The notes: generated from the sequence alone by a model not told the origin. Numbered from the stretch's first letter, positions 7,812 to 16,559 are shown. The stretch is DNA of 28,721 nucleotides from an uncultured Opitutia bacterium (GCA_903829855.1 CAIKRN010000009.1:1-28721); one strand, 5' to 3'. Numbers and translations: made by a program.

Positions 7812-7982
7812 ATGGCTCGCGAAATCGTTATCATTGAATGCACCGAAGCCCGCAAGGAGGGCAAGCGCCCTTCCCGTTACATGACCACCCGTAACAAGAA
7901 GCTTTCTCAAGAGAAGGTGGAGCTCAAGAAGTACAACCCCTCCCTGCGCCGCCACACGCTGCACAAGGAGATCAAGGGCTAA
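7812..7982 (+). CDS. rpmG: 50S ribosomal protein L33 (bL33), zinc-independent type
   Basis: A 56-residue protein begins MAREIVIIECTEARKEGKR and continues with SRYMTTRNKK and KKYNPSLRRHTLHKEIK. YMTTRNKK and the YNPxLRRHTLHKE ending are characteristic of bL33. Only one cysteine (C10) is present, so the paired CxxC zinc knuckles of the zinc-binding form are missing; this is the C-minus type. The ATG at 7812 has no Shine-Dalgarno sequence. It lies alone between two intrinsic terminators and so probably has its own promoter in 7755-7811, though I could not identify clear -35/-10 boxes there. Confidence 0.96.
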   Translation: MAREIVIIECTEARKEGKRPSRYMTTRNKKLSQEKVELKKYNPSLRRHTLHKEIKG

Positions 7983-8003
7983 GCGCTTCCTGGTCCCACG
8001 CCC

Positions 8004-8044
8004 GAAGGGCCGGCCGCAGCGATGCGAGCCGGCCCTTCTGTTTG
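8004..8044 (+). terminator. Intrinsic terminator after rpmG
   Basis: An 11-bp perfect inverted repeat (GAAGGGCCGGC at 8004-8014, complement at 8028-8038) with a 13-base loop is followed by a short T-rich stretch, TGTTTGG. It starts 22 bases after the rpmG stop. The T-run is weak, so efficiency may be modest. Confidence 0.75.
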
Positions 8045-8062
8045 GCGGGGAGGGCTAGGTGC

Positions 8063-8284
8063 TTAGGCTGCCTTGCTCTGCCGACGCAACAGGCGCCAGC
8101 GCGCCCGGTGGTGGCGGGTCCAATCAATCAGGGCGCGCTCGAAGCCAATGTCGCGCCCGACCTTTTCGGATTCAATCCACTTGTGCCGAAGGATCTCTTC
8201 TCGTTCGGCCAGGAACTCAGCGTAAAGGGAAGAGCGAGCCGCTAAATCGGCTTCTGGCTTCGTCTCTTGGTCTATTTCAGACAT
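8063..8284 (-). CDS. Short conserved-looking protein of unknown function
   Basis: This 73-residue soluble protein is rich in charged residues. The middle part, AEREEILRHKWIESEKVGR followed by DIGFERALIDWTRHHRARW, reads like a conserved helix pair. It resembles the short HKWxxSExxGxDxGxxxA segment that I associate with DUF4032-type proteins, but I am not certain of that family. There is no signal peptide or membrane segment. It ends in a basic tail, RARWRLLRRQ. It starts with ATG at 8284, 58 bases after the mrp stop on the same strand, so the two may be cotranscribed. The codon use looks like the neighbours, which supports a real gene. No function can be assigned. Confidence 0.65.
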   Translation of the reverse strand: MSEIDQETKPEADLAARSSLYAEFLAEREEILRHKWIESEKVGRDIGFERALIDWTRHHRARWRLLRRQSKAA

Positions 8285-8342
8285 TCTTAGTTTGAAAGGT
8301 AGCGGCTCTTAACAAATTTGCAAGACGGACGAGACAGAACCG

Positions 8343-9431
8343 TCACGCAGACGCTTCGAGGCCGCGCAACACCGTCAAGGCGACCGAGCGGAAGACGCGG
8401 GCGGGATTGCCGTCGGGATGGCTGATGACGACGGGGATGCCGTGGTCACCGCCTTGGCGAACGGCTTGATCGAGAGGGACTTCACCCAAAAGAACGGAAT
8501 TTAAGGCCGTGGCGACTTTGAGGCCGCCCCCTTGGCCGAAGAGATACTGGCGGACACCGTCCGAGCCTTCGAAATAACTCATATTTTCTGCCACGCCGAG
8601 AATCGGAACGTTTACCTTGGCAAACATCGCCGCCCCGCGGAGTGCAACCGAGACGGCGGCGGTCTGCGGGGTGGTCACAATAATGGCCCCACTCAGGGCC
8701 ATCGCCTGGGCGATGGAGAGTTGGGCGTCGCCCGTGCCCGGGGGTAAATCGATGAGTAGGACGTCGAGTTCGCCCCAGCGGACGTTGGTGGCGAACTGGG
8801 AAATTGTCTTCATAATCATCGGGCCGCGCCAGACCACGGGGGCGTCCGCATCGATGAGTAGGCCCATCGACATGATTTTGACGCCGAAGTTTTCGAGCGG
8901 GATGAGGGTGTCGCCCTCAATGAGGGGACGGGCATTGACGCCGATCATCAGGGGCACGGAGGGCCCATAGATATCGCAATCCATCAGACCCACGCGGCCC
9001 GGGCGGCCTTGGTCGGAGAGCGAGCGGGCTAAGGCGCAGGCGAGATTGACGGCGAAGGTAGACTTACCGACGCCGCCCTTACCGCTGGCCACGGCGATGA
9101 TATGCTTTACCTGGCCGACGCCAGCATCGGCCGGGAGTTTGGTTCCGCCAGCGGGGGTCGCGGCAGCCATAGGGGCGCCTTTGGGCACCGTGACGGTGAT
9201 GGTGATTTCGGGCTGAATGGCTCCGGCGGCCTTCAGGGCGGCTTCGATTTCAGCGTAGAGCTGCTTCGGGATAGCCGGATCAGCGCTCGTGACGGCGAGC
9301 CCGACGGAGACTTTGCCCGCCAAGGTGACCTCGATGCCTTTGACTAAGCCGAAGGAGACGATGTCCCGGCTGTAGCCTGGGTAGCGGACCTGGCTGAGGG
9401 CCTGCTGGACGGATTCCTTATCGAGAGACAT
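8343..9431 (-). CDS. mrp: Mrp/ApbC-family iron-sulfur carrier ATPase
   Basis: Mrp/NBP35-type P-loop ATPases carry or insert Fe-S clusters in the cytoplasm. An N-terminal MIP18/DUF59 domain covers about residues 1-85, then a proline/alanine linker, then the ATPase. The deviant Walker A motif is SGKGGVGKST (116-125); D152 lies in LMDCDIYGPSVP, and LLIDLPPGTGDAQLS is the Walker B/switch region. The usual cluster-binding CxxC after ENMSYF is absent: residues 287-293 read EGSDGVR, and the only cysteines are C132 and C152. Cysteine-free members also exist elsewhere in the family, so the gene is likely functional but may not bind a bridging cluster. It is divergent from the tolB-like gene across 64 bases. 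The length, 362 residues, is normal. Confidence 0.92.
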   Translation of the reverse strand: MSLDKESVQQALSQVRYPGYSRDIVSFGLVKGIEVTLAGKVSVGLAVTSADPAIPKQLYAEIEAALKAAGAIQPEITITVTVPKGAPMAAATPAGGTKLPADAGVGQVKHIIAVASGKGGVGKSTFAVNLACALARSLSDQGRPGRVGLMDCDIYGPSVPLMIGVNARPLIEGDTLIPLENFGVKIMSMGLLIDADAPVVWRGPMIMKTISQFATNVRWGELDVLLIDLPPGTGDAQLSIAQAMALSGAIIVTTPQTAAVSVALRGAAMFAKVNVPILGVAENMSYFEGSDGVRQYLFGQGGGLKVATALNSVLLGEVPLDQAVRQGGDHGIPVVISHPDGNPARVFRSVALTVLRGLEASA

Positions 9432-9495
9432 TAGCGGGATTGAACTCCCTGCCTATCCTAGGTCAAACTGCTAACCTCCCAATTACTTCTGCCCG

Positions 9496-10671
9496 ATGCG
9501 TCTCTTTGCCCTTCTCGCCGTATTCCTCGCCTCGCCTCTCTTTGCCGCCGGCAACTTGGTCGTCACCGAAGAGGTCATCGCCGATTCTAATCGCGGTGTC
9601 TCCGTGTCGATTGTCTCGGACGATCAGACGCTTGGGTCATTGGTGCAATTTGCGCTTTCCGTGCACGGTGCGATTCGCATTTCCGCCAACTCATCCGTCA
9701 AAGTGAATATCGGCCGTAACGGGACGTCGGCCGTCGTGGCGTGCGACAATCCGAATTACACGTTTCAGAGCAACGTCGAAGCCAAGGACGAAGATGAACT
9801 CGCGCTCAAGGTCGCCGATGCCGCGATCGTCGGGCTGGGGCGTCGCTGGCAGCTCAAGCCGATGTACGCGGGTACGAAGGTGGCGTTCGTCTCCGGTTAT
9901 ACGGGCCATCAGGAAATCTACGTAACGAACCTCGCGCGCTCCAAGACCCTGCGCCTGACTAATTACCGCAACACCTCCATCGGCCCGCGCTGGTCGGCGG
10001 ACGGCAGCCGGATTTACTTCGTCTCGTCCGTCCGCACGGGCTTTCCGGAAATTTTTTCAACGAACGGTATCGGTGAGCCTCGCAAGGTGATTACCGATGT
10101 GCGCGGAGCGCTGGGCGCGGCGAGCGTGGGGCCAGATGGCCGCATCGCTTTTGCCTCTTCCAATAAAGGCACGATGGATATCTTCGTCGCTGGTGCCCAA
10201 GGCGAAGCCCCTCATCGCGTCATTGCCGCAGCGAATAAAGAGGTCGTGAATACGGATCCTTCTTGGTCGCCGGATGGCAGTCGCTTTGCGTTGACGAGCG
10301 GCCCCACCGGCCGCCCGGGTATTTATGTCGCGAGCAGCGCCGGTGGGGCGCTCAGTCGTCTCTCGACGGGCCATAGTTACAGCACCGAGCCGCGCTGGAA
10401 TCCCATCGTGCCGAATCAAATCATTTTCACTTATCAGGAAGGCCGGCTGCGTCTCGGGGTGATTGATCTCGCTGCTGGCACCGTCACGGCGGTGGAAACG
10501 GCCAGCCCTTTACCGCTGGCGCATTCCTCGTGGTGTGCGGACGGCCGGCATGTCGTGGCCGCGCAGGGCACCTGGCTCGCTGTGGTCGACACCGTTACGG
10601 GTAAGACGACGCGGCTATCGGCGACGCAATTCGGCGAGTGTTCCGAGCCTGATTGCTGGGTGCGTCGGTAA
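9496..10671 (+). CDS. TolB-like periplasmic beta-propeller protein
   Basis: A 391-residue exported protein with a signal peptide at 1-18 (MRLFALLAVFLASPLFA, cleavage near AAG). A TolB-type N-terminal domain is followed by PD40/WD40-like propeller blades. Repeated segments include VAFVSGYTGHQEIYVTNL, GPRWSADGSRIYFVSS, DPSWSPDGSRFALTSG and EPRWNPIVPNQIIFTY. TolB works with Pal and the TolAQR complex in outer-membrane integrity, but no pal or tolA/Q/R is visible here, so I leave the symbol empty. The ATG at 9496 directly precedes the signal peptide and has no clear Shine-Dalgarno sequence. The gene converges on the GYF_2 membrane protein gene with 25 bases between stops and no terminator hairpin visible. 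The last blade has two cysteines (ECSEPDCW) that might form a disulfide. Confidence 0.85.
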   Translation: MRLFALLAVFLASPLFAAGNLVVTEEVIADSNRGVSVSIVSDDQTLGSLVQFALSVHGAIRISANSSVKVNIGRNGTSAVVACDNPNYTFQSNVEAKDEDELALKVADAAIVGLGRRWQLKPMYAGTKVAFVSGYTGHQEIYVTNLARSKTLRLTNYRNTSIGPRWSADGSRIYFVSSVRTGFPEIFSTNGIGEPRKVITDVRGALGAASVGPDGRIAFASSNKGTMDIFVAGAQGEAPHRVIAAANKEVVNTDPSWSPDGSRFALTSGPTGRPGIYVASSAGGALSRLSTGHSYSTEPRWNPIVPNQIIFTYQEGRLRLGVIDLAAGTVTAVETASPLPLAHSSWCADGRHVVAAQGTWLAVVDTVTGKTTRLSATQFGECSEPDCWVRR

Positions 10672-10696
10672 GTTTACACCGCCCACTGCCAGCCAC

Positions 10697-12355
10697 TTAC
10701 TGCGGCGCGTTTGCGGCGGTGAACGGGTCGGGAATCGGCGAATCGACAGGGCGAGGGTAGGCGTTGAGCGTCCTTATTAGGCTCATCGGGAGAGCCTTGC
10801 CGGCCTCATATTCAGCGTACGTCTTCGCATCTACTAGCAAGGAGAGGGGGTCGGTGTCACCGGCGCGAGCCACAATCAGGAATGGCCACTGGGGGGAAGT
10901 GCGTTCCAGGTAGAAGTCATGAGAAGGCGAATGAGATTTGGCGAGCAGCCTCACCCCGCCCGTCGTTGTTTTACTCACGACGACATATTTCTCTCGCTCG
11001 AGGAAGTACGCTTGCGGGAGCTCTTGGCAAGTGAAGGGTGTCGTCTTTAGGAAGTGTGAGTTCCAGCGCAAGAAGACGAGGTCGCCGTTGATGCGCAACG
11101 TGACGATTACTTGCTCGAGCGTGTCGATGGAGATGCGCGTCGTCTCGTTGATGGTGAGGCTGCCATCGGCGGCGGCACTGCCTTGCTTAGCGTTGGCCGT
11201 GAGAATCCAGGAGGCGAGTTCGGCGCCGGGTCCGGCATTAAATTCGCTCCAGCGGGCCCGGCGGGCTTCTGGGGCGGTGAGGGTGTAGACTTTGCGCTGA
11301 AGTTGATTCAGCCGTTCTATGAAAGCGTGCAACTCGACCGCCCAGTGATTTTGAGCGGGAATCTTATCTGCGGCCCGGACTCGCAATTCTGCTCGGTCGA
11401 TAAAAATGGCTAGTGAGCTCATCCGCACGCCCTTGGCGTCGCTTTTAAGTTTGGCTGACTCCGGAAAATCCCCGGCGACGGGGTAGGTTTCCATGACGGC
11501 GGCGAATAGTTTCTGGAAACCAGCGTCATCGAGTGCAGGGGCCAAGACGTCTTCGAGCATCGTGGCCTGGTCGTTGAGTAGCGTGACTGTCCGGGCGGGT
11601 AGGGCGGCCGTCAGGGCGTAGACCTTGATGTCCGCGCCGATCTTAATGCCCCATTTGGCGATATCTTTCGCCAGTGGGGAGGTGTCGACTTTGCCTTGGA
11701 AGGTGAAGGCCGCGTTGGGATTAATCTTCAGGCGAGCTTGGACGAGGCTTAAGGCGGGGGTACTGCCATTGGGGTTGAGGAATTTGGCTTCGTCCGCGCG
11801 TTGGCGGACGCCCACAAACTGCTGGAGTTCATAGTTGAGCTGCTTGAAGCCCGCGTGGGCATTACCCTCTTCCCGTACCACCGTCCCGGCGGCGGCACTG
11901 AGGGCTTCGCCGGCAAAATTCTCGCCGAGGCCGAACCAGAGTGCCGCCGCCGCGGCGACCCCCAAGGCGGTGGCTCGGATAATCCCTTGGCTTTGAATCT
12001 TGGAGCGAAGGTGTGCCTCATGGGCGCTAATCGCGAGGTCGGCCTGAATCTGTGTGAACCGTTCAATGGAGACCGAGTCGGCCAGTCCGTAAGTCATTAG
12101 CTTCTGGCGGGTCTCCAGCGTGATGCGTAAGGTCGCCGCTTCCGTCTCATCGTCGTTTTGGATCGGCTTGGTCCAATTTACTTTCAGGCCTTCGTTAAAT
12201 TTAAAATAGCGGGCGGCGGGCTCCCATTCCGTCGATCCTTCAGGGGCGCAGGGAGAGTCGGGCGTCAGTTTCCCTTCGGCAATCATGGCCGAGATTTCAT
12301 CCTCGGTCAGGGGGCCAAGGATTTTATTTTCAATAAAAAGTGAGAAGTGACGCAT
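10697..12355 (-). CDS. GYF_2 (DUF4339)-domain single-pass membrane protein of unknown function
   Basis: A 552-residue protein. The N-terminal 50 residues form a GYF_2/DUF4339 domain: ENKILGPLTEDEISAMI, then the acidic-aromatic STEWEPAARYF. A charged, probably helical region (about 65-122) precedes one hydrophobic segment (GIIRATALGVAAAAALWFGL, about 124-143). About 400 residues of mixed alpha/beta character follow; I do not recognise the domain. The N-terminus is probably cytoplasmic and the large part extracytoplasmic, an inference from the basic residues before the membrane segment. I chose ATG at 12355 because the GYF_2 domain begins there; a 29-residue upstream extension in frame lacks family character. 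It is divergent from rpoN. GYF_2 domains are thought to mediate protein contacts in bacteria, so a scaffold role is possible but unproven. Confidence 0.75.
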   Translation of the reverse strand: MRHFSLFIENKILGPLTEDEISAMIAEGKLTPDSPCAPEGSTEWEPAARYFKFNEGLKVNWTKPIQNDDETEAATLRITLETRQKLMTYGLADSVSIERFTQIQADLAISAHEAHLRSKIQSQGIIRATALGVAAAAALWFGLGENFAGEALSAAAGTVVREEGNAHAGFKQLNYELQQFVGVRQRADEAKFLNPNGSTPALSLVQARLKINPNAAFTFQGKVDTSPLAKDIAKWGIKIGADIKVYALTAALPARTVTLLNDQATMLEDVLAPALDDAGFQKLFAAVMETYPVAGDFPESAKLKSDAKGVRMSSLAIFIDRAELRVRAADKIPAQNHWAVELHAFIERLNQLQRKVYTLTAPEARRARWSEFNAGPGAELASWILTANAKQGSAAADGSLTINETTRISIDTLEQVIVTLRINGDLVFLRWNSHFLKTTPFTCQELPQAYFLEREKYVVVSKTTTGGVRLLAKSHSPSHDFYLERTSPQWPFLIVARAGDTDPLSLLVDAKTYAEYEAGKALPMSLIRTLNAYPRPVDSPIPDPFTAANAPQ

Positions 12356-12477
12356 GGGGCGGCCCACCCTCGGCAGGTAAGCATGAAGGTTAGACCTCCG
12401 GAAAAGCTTAGCAAGCCGATTGCCTACCGATAGCTTTTGCAAATCGTCTCCAAACTCCCTTTGTTAAGGCACGTTCA

Positions 12478-13926
12478 ATGGGCAACCAAGGTATCCATCA
12501 GTCGCAGAAGCAGGTTCAGGGGCTCGTCCTGACCCCGCAGCTGCGTCAGTCGCTCCGGATTCTTCAGGTGCCGGCCGCGGAGCTGCTACAGGAAATTTCT
12601 TCGGAATTAGCCTCCAATCCACTATTGGAGGAGGTCGAGCCGGTTTCTGTTGAAGCTCCCGACACGCTGGCCCCGCAAGAGGAGGCGGAAGAGGAAGGGC
12701 CGCGCGAGCTTTCGCTCGGCGATGATGATTTTGATGCCCTGCGCCGGATGAAGGAGGACTGGGATGAAAGTTATTACGAAGAAATCCGTTCCCAGGGTTA
12801 CACCCAGGAGGACGAAGAGCGCCGCCGCCATATGATGGAGTCCGCCACGGGCGAGGCTTCCTTGTCGGAGCACCTAAGCGATCAAGCCCGGGTGGCTTCC
12901 GATGACGCGGCGGTGCAAGAGGCACTCAAACTCCTGATCGCCTCTCTCGATGAGCGTGGTTTCCTTGAGGAAGACCTTTCCACCATCGCGCTGCGCTCCG
13001 GACAGTCCTACGAGGCCATCATGTCCGCGCACACGCTGATGCTCAGTTTTGATCCGTCCGGGATTGGGTCGCGTGATTTACGGGAATGCTTTTTGGCGCA
13101 GCTCCGTCAGCGGGGTCGCGGGCTTTCGACGGCCGCCCGTCTCGTGAATGATTGCTGGGAGCCCATGATGGGCCGCCGCCTCGAAGAGTGCGCGCGCATC
13201 CTCGACGTGGAGATTGATGGCGTGCGCGAAGGACTGGCCGAACTTTCTAAGTTGGAGACCGTGCCCGCTCGACGTTTCTCCCGCGATGACAACCGGGTCG
13301 TCACTCCCGATGCGACCGTTGAAATGGGCGAAGACGGTAAATGGAAGGTCAGCATGGATGATCGCCACGTGCCGAAGCTGCGCCTCGTGCCTGCCTACAA
13401 GGACATGCTGGCTGGTACCGCGCTCGGTGACAAGGAGCGGGCTTATATTTTGGAACGGATGCGTCAGGGTAAATTCCTCATCGGTGCCATCGAGGAGCGT
13501 CAGCGCACCATTGAGCGCCTCGCGCATATCATCGTCGACCGGCAGACGGAATTCTTCGAGCACGGCCCATCGAAACTGAAGCCTCTAACCATGACGGATG
13601 TGGCCAAGGAGATGGGGGTGCATGAGACGACCGTGGGGCGCGCCGCCGCCAGTAAGTGGATGCTGACCCCGCACGGCTTACGTGAATTCCGCTGGTTCTT
13701 CACCTCCGGTGTTTCGACGTCAGATGGTGGGACGGTCGCCCAGGAAGGGGTGCAGGAGATGATTGCCGATATTCTCGCGCGTGAGAATCCCGCTGAGCCA
13801 TTGGCGGATGAGGCCATCACGGTCGAGTTACGTAAACGCGGTGTGCAGATTGCCCGCCGCACGGTGGCTAAGTATCGTGAAGGTCTCGGCCAGCCTTCGG
13901 CGCACATGCGCCGTCAGCGAATCTGA
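12478..13926 (+). CDS. rpoN: RNA polymerase sigma-54 factor
   Basis: Sigma-54 directs RNA polymerase to -24/-12 promoters that need AAA+ activators. Region I is the glutamine/leucine-rich activator-interaction stretch QSQKQVQGLVLTPQLRQSL with NPLLEEVEP. An acidic region II follows (about 60-100). The core-binding domain is about 120-310. The DNA-binding domain has a helix-turn-helix around MTDVAKEMGVHETTVGRAAA and the RpoN box ARRTVAKYRE at 459-468. The 482 residues are typical. The ATG at 12478 has AAGG about nine bases upstream, a mediocre ribosome site. The stop codon abuts the stop of the convergent amidase gene with no base between. I saw no -24/-12 promoter in intergenic DNA of this window and no sigma-54 activator gene. 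Confidence 0.97.
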   Translation: MGNQGIHQSQKQVQGLVLTPQLRQSLRILQVPAAELLQEISSELASNPLLEEVEPVSVEAPDTLAPQEEAEEEGPRELSLGDDDFDALRRMKEDWDESYYEEIRSQGYTQEDEERRRHMMESATGEASLSEHLSDQARVASDDAAVQEALKLLIASLDERGFLEEDLSTIALRSGQSYEAIMSAHTLMLSFDPSGIGSRDLRECFLAQLRQRGRGLSTAARLVNDCWEPMMGRRLEECARILDVEIDGVREGLAELSKLETVPARRFSRDDNRVVTPDATVEMGEDGKWKVSMDDRHVPKLRLVPAYKDMLAGTALGDKERAYILERMRQGKFLIGAIEERQRTIERLAHIIVDRQTEFFEHGPSKLKPLTMTDVAKEMGVHETTVGRAAASKWMLTPHGLREFRWFFTSGVSTSDGGTVAQEGVQEMIADILARENPAEPLADEAITVELRKRGVQIARRTVAKYREGLGQPSAHMRRQRI

Positions 13927-15204
13927 TTAGGCGAGCCGACGGAGGAGGGCGTCCCAACCGAAATTCGCCATATCTGGGAAGAGGAACTGAACGCCTCCGG
14001 TGAGCCCGTTCTCCAAAGTGGCAGGTGCAGCCAGCGCGGGTAAGCCTGCAAGTGAGGCTGGCGCATTCAGTGCGAGCAACTTCCGACGCAGCAAGTCATC
14101 CATGCCTGATTTGGGTAAGGCTCCGCCGATCGTCGCAGGGAGCGCGATGAAGTGGTGGCGCCGGAATACCGCGCGGAAGGCCTCGATGACGCGAGTCCGG
14201 ACGGCTTCGGCGGCTCGCAAGTCTTCATGGGTGCGCCGGCGGCCCGCATCGAGTCGTGCCCAGACGGCGGGATCGTAGTCCGGCTTACGGCGCTCGAGCC
14301 AAGCCGCATGCACCCGAGCTGCGGCGTGGGCGCCGAGAATCGGATAGGCTTGGGCGGCCTCCGCGAGGGCCAGCCTTAAGAGGGTGGCCGCGGCGGCGTC
14401 TTCCTGTGCGCCAGCCTTGAGGGCGACCCGCCGCATGGCTTCGAGGTCGGCTGCGGGAATGCCGAGACCAAGGTCACCCGCCCAGAGGCCAGCTCCAGCC
14501 GGCGGGGCTTCGCCGAGCACAGCGGACGAAACCTGACGAAGATCCGCGGCGGTGCGCGTGATCCAGCCTTGGGTATCGTAGCCTGGCGAGAGCGGGAAGA
14601 TATCACCGACGGGCGCCAGGTCGGGCGACAGCCGCAACCCCCAGACCCCACAGTAGCCACAGGGGACACGGATGGATCCGGCGGTATCAGTCGCCAGCGC
14701 AAACGGCACAAGCCCGCGCGCCACGGCGAAGGCAGAGCCAGAACTTGAGCCGCCGGAGAGTAAATCCGGGCGGGTGGGATGCGGGCAGTCGCCAAAATGC
14801 GGATTCTCGCCGGTGAGTCCGAAGGCGAATTCATTGAGCTGCGTGCGGCCGCATTCGATGGCGCCGGCGTCGTTTTCAAAAGCGGCCGGCAACGAAGAGG
14901 TCGTGCGCGTTTCCCCGAGTTCCTCTGGGAGAAAAGTGGAGCCGGCGTACGTCGGTTGGCCGGTTCGGAAGTAGAGATCCTTCGTCAGGAAGGGTACGCC
15001 GCCGAGGGAACTTTCGCGGCGTGGCCAGGCGGCCTCGAAGCGGTGCACGAGTTCACGGGTGTCCGGCAGCCCGCAAAGCGCGGCGCGTTGTTCGGTCGCC
15101 GAGAGGTCGGCCAACTTAATCAAAAAAGCCTCCGCTGCCATGCGAGGACCGCGCGTGAGGGTGAACTCACGCCAATCTTCGACGGACTGCGGTAGGTGGC
15201 TCAC
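13927..15204 (-). CDS. Amidase-signature family amidase
   Basis: A 425-residue serine amidase of the AS family, related to AtzF and GatA. The Ser-cisSer-Lys triad is visible: K75 in GVPFLTKDLYF, the cis-serine S153 in SGGSSSGSAFAVARG, and the nucleophile S177 in ATDTAGSIRVPC. The length is at the lower end of the family, with a short C-terminal part. GatA function is unlikely because no gatB or gatC is adjacent and the N-terminus is divergent; the substrate is unknown. The GTG start at 15204 overlaps the TGA stop of the beta-CASP gene (GTGA), so the genes are translationally coupled and probably cotranscribed with apaG. Its stop directly abuts the rpoN stop. Confidence 0.88.
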   Translation of the reverse strand: MSHLPQSVEDWREFTLTRGPRMAAEAFLIKLADLSATEQRAALCGLPDTRELVHRFEAAWPRRESSLGGVPFLTKDLYFRTGQPTYAGSTFLPEELGETRTTSSLPAAFENDAGAIECGRTQLNEFAFGLTGENPHFGDCPHPTRPDLLSGGSSSGSAFAVARGLVPFALATDTAGSIRVPCGYCGVWGLRLSPDLAPVGDIFPLSPGYDTQGWITRTAADLRQVSSAVLGEAPPAGAGLWAGDLGLGIPAADLEAMRRVALKAGAQEDAAAATLLRLALAEAAQAYPILGAHAAARVHAAWLERRKPDYDPAVWARLDAGRRRTHEDLRAAEAVRTRVIEAFRAVFRRHHFIALPATIGGALPKSGMDDLLRRKLLALNAPASLAGLPALAAPATLENGLTGGVQFLFPDMANFGWDALLRRLA

Positions 15205-16559
15205 AGGTCGATTGGTACGCCCGGTTCAGGGTCATGGACGCGGGTGCCCGGCATCGCCGCAGCCAGCGTTTCCTTCATCCACGCGCGGGCGGGCGGGTCG
15301 CCGTGGGTGAGCACGATATCTTTCGGGGAAAGGGCTTTTGCAAAATCGATCAACTCCTCCCGGTCTGCATGGCCACTCAGGTGGAATCGTTCGACCCGCG
15401 CCCGGAGGGTCGAGATATGGTCGAGGGATTTAAATTTAAATTCGCCGCCTGGGTTCATGCCGATGAGCTCGCCGCCCGGAGTTTCGGGATCGCAATAGCC
15501 CACGAAGAAAACGGCGTTCTCCGCATGGTCGAGCATGTTGGCGGCGACGCGCCAAGCGGGGGTCTTTTCAACCAGCATGCCACTGGAGAGAAGGTAGATG
15601 CCGCGTTCGGGCATATTCTTGCCGGGCTGGGTGTACTTGCGGGAGAGCGGGAGGATGCCGAGATCGCGGAGGACCTGACGGCTGAATTTGACCTGTTTAG
15701 TTTTCTTGCTCGCGGCGTCGAGGTAGTCGCAAAGATCCATCCCGAGGCCAGAGCAGAAAATCGGCACGTCGGCGAGATTACCTGCGTCGGCGGCCTCTTG
15801 GAGTAGCAGCAGGATTTCCTGCATGCGCCCAAAAGCGAAGGCCGGGAGCAGGACGGAGCCCCCTTCATCACAAACTTCATTAATGGCCTTAATGAGGCGC
15901 TGCTCTTCTTTGCCGCGATTGAAAGAGGGCACCGTGGTCGTGGCACCGCGGGTGCATTCCATCACCAATGTGTCCACGGGTTGGCGAGGGAAGGTGGCCC
16001 CAGCCACGGTGCGTTGAGCCTGGAAGTGCACGTCGCCCGTAAAGAAGTGCTTCTGGCGGCGGTGCTCGATGAGGCAGCCCACGGCGCCGGCGACGTGGCC
16101 AGCGAGGTGAAAGGACATGGCGATTTCTTCGCCGCCCCGGCCGATGATGCGGGGGTTGGCAATCGGCACGGCAGCGAGGGCGTGCTCGACGCGTTCGACG
16201 TCGCTCTCGACATACAGCGGGTAGTCGGCGTTGCCGGTCTCTTCGCGCTGGCGCTTCATCACTTGGATTGAGTTGCTGAGTAGACGGCGGACAAAGAGGG
16301 TGGTGGCGGCGGATGCGTAGACGCGCGACGACGGATGCTGGCGGAGGAGCAGGGGTAGTGAGCCGAGGTGGTCGAGGTGACAGTGGGTGAGGATGACGCC
16401 GTCGACGGATCCCTGGATTTTATCGATCTGCGGGAGTGCTTTCCGCCCGTCGAGTTTGGGATGGAGGCCGCAGTCGATCACCACGCGCAGCCCGCCGAAT
16501 TCGGCGAGCATGCAATTGGCGCCGATTTCGCGGCCGGAGTTTAGGTCAGTAAGTCGCAT
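15201..16559 (-). CDS. Beta-CASP metallo-beta-lactamase-fold RNase (CPSF73/Ysh1-like)
   Basis: A 452-residue predicted RNA-processing nuclease. The MBL core has the zinc motif HCHLDH at 59-64 (LTHCHLDHLGSLPLL) and the HLAGHVAGAVG and TGDVHF segments. The beta-CASP half has LLPAFAFGRMQEILLLL, YLLSSGMLVEKTPAW, VFFVGYCDPETPGGELI, the motif HLSGHADREEL and a final LTHGDPPA. This order is that of archaeal/bacterial CPSF73-like proteins without KH domains. The usual ESTYG motif is replaced by ECTRGATTT, a change in a normally well kept spot. The ATG at 16559 overlaps the apaG stop as TAATG, and the end overlaps the amidase start. The product could be an exo- or endoribonuclease; sequence does not decide. 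Confidence 0.9.
   Translation of the reverse strand: MRLTDLNSGREIGANCMLAEFGGLRVVIDCGLHPKLDGRKALPQIDKIQGSVDGVILTHCHLDHLGSLPLLLRQHPSSRVYASAATTLFVRRLLSNSIQVMKRQREETGNADYPLYVESDVERVEHALAAVPIANPRIIGRGGEEIAMSFHLAGHVAGAVGCLIEHRRQKHFFTGDVHFQAQRTVAGATFPRQPVDTLVMECTRGATTTVPSFNRGKEEQRLIKAINEVCDEGGSVLLPAFAFGRMQEILLLLQEAADAGNLADVPIFCSGLGMDLCDYLDAASKKTKQVKFSRQVLRDLGILPLSRKYTQPGKNMPERGIYLLSSGMLVEKTPAWRVAANMLDHAENAVFFVGYCDPETPGGELIGMNPGGEFKFKSLDHISTLRARVERFHLSGHADREELIDFAKALSPKDIVLTHGDPPARAWMKETLAAAMPGTRVHDPEPGVPIDL

Noticed and set aside
13927..15204. GatA subunit of the Glu-tRNA(Gln) amidotransferase
   Set aside because: Although the Ser-cisSer-Lys triad is present, the protein is short, divergent and not linked to gatB or gatC.
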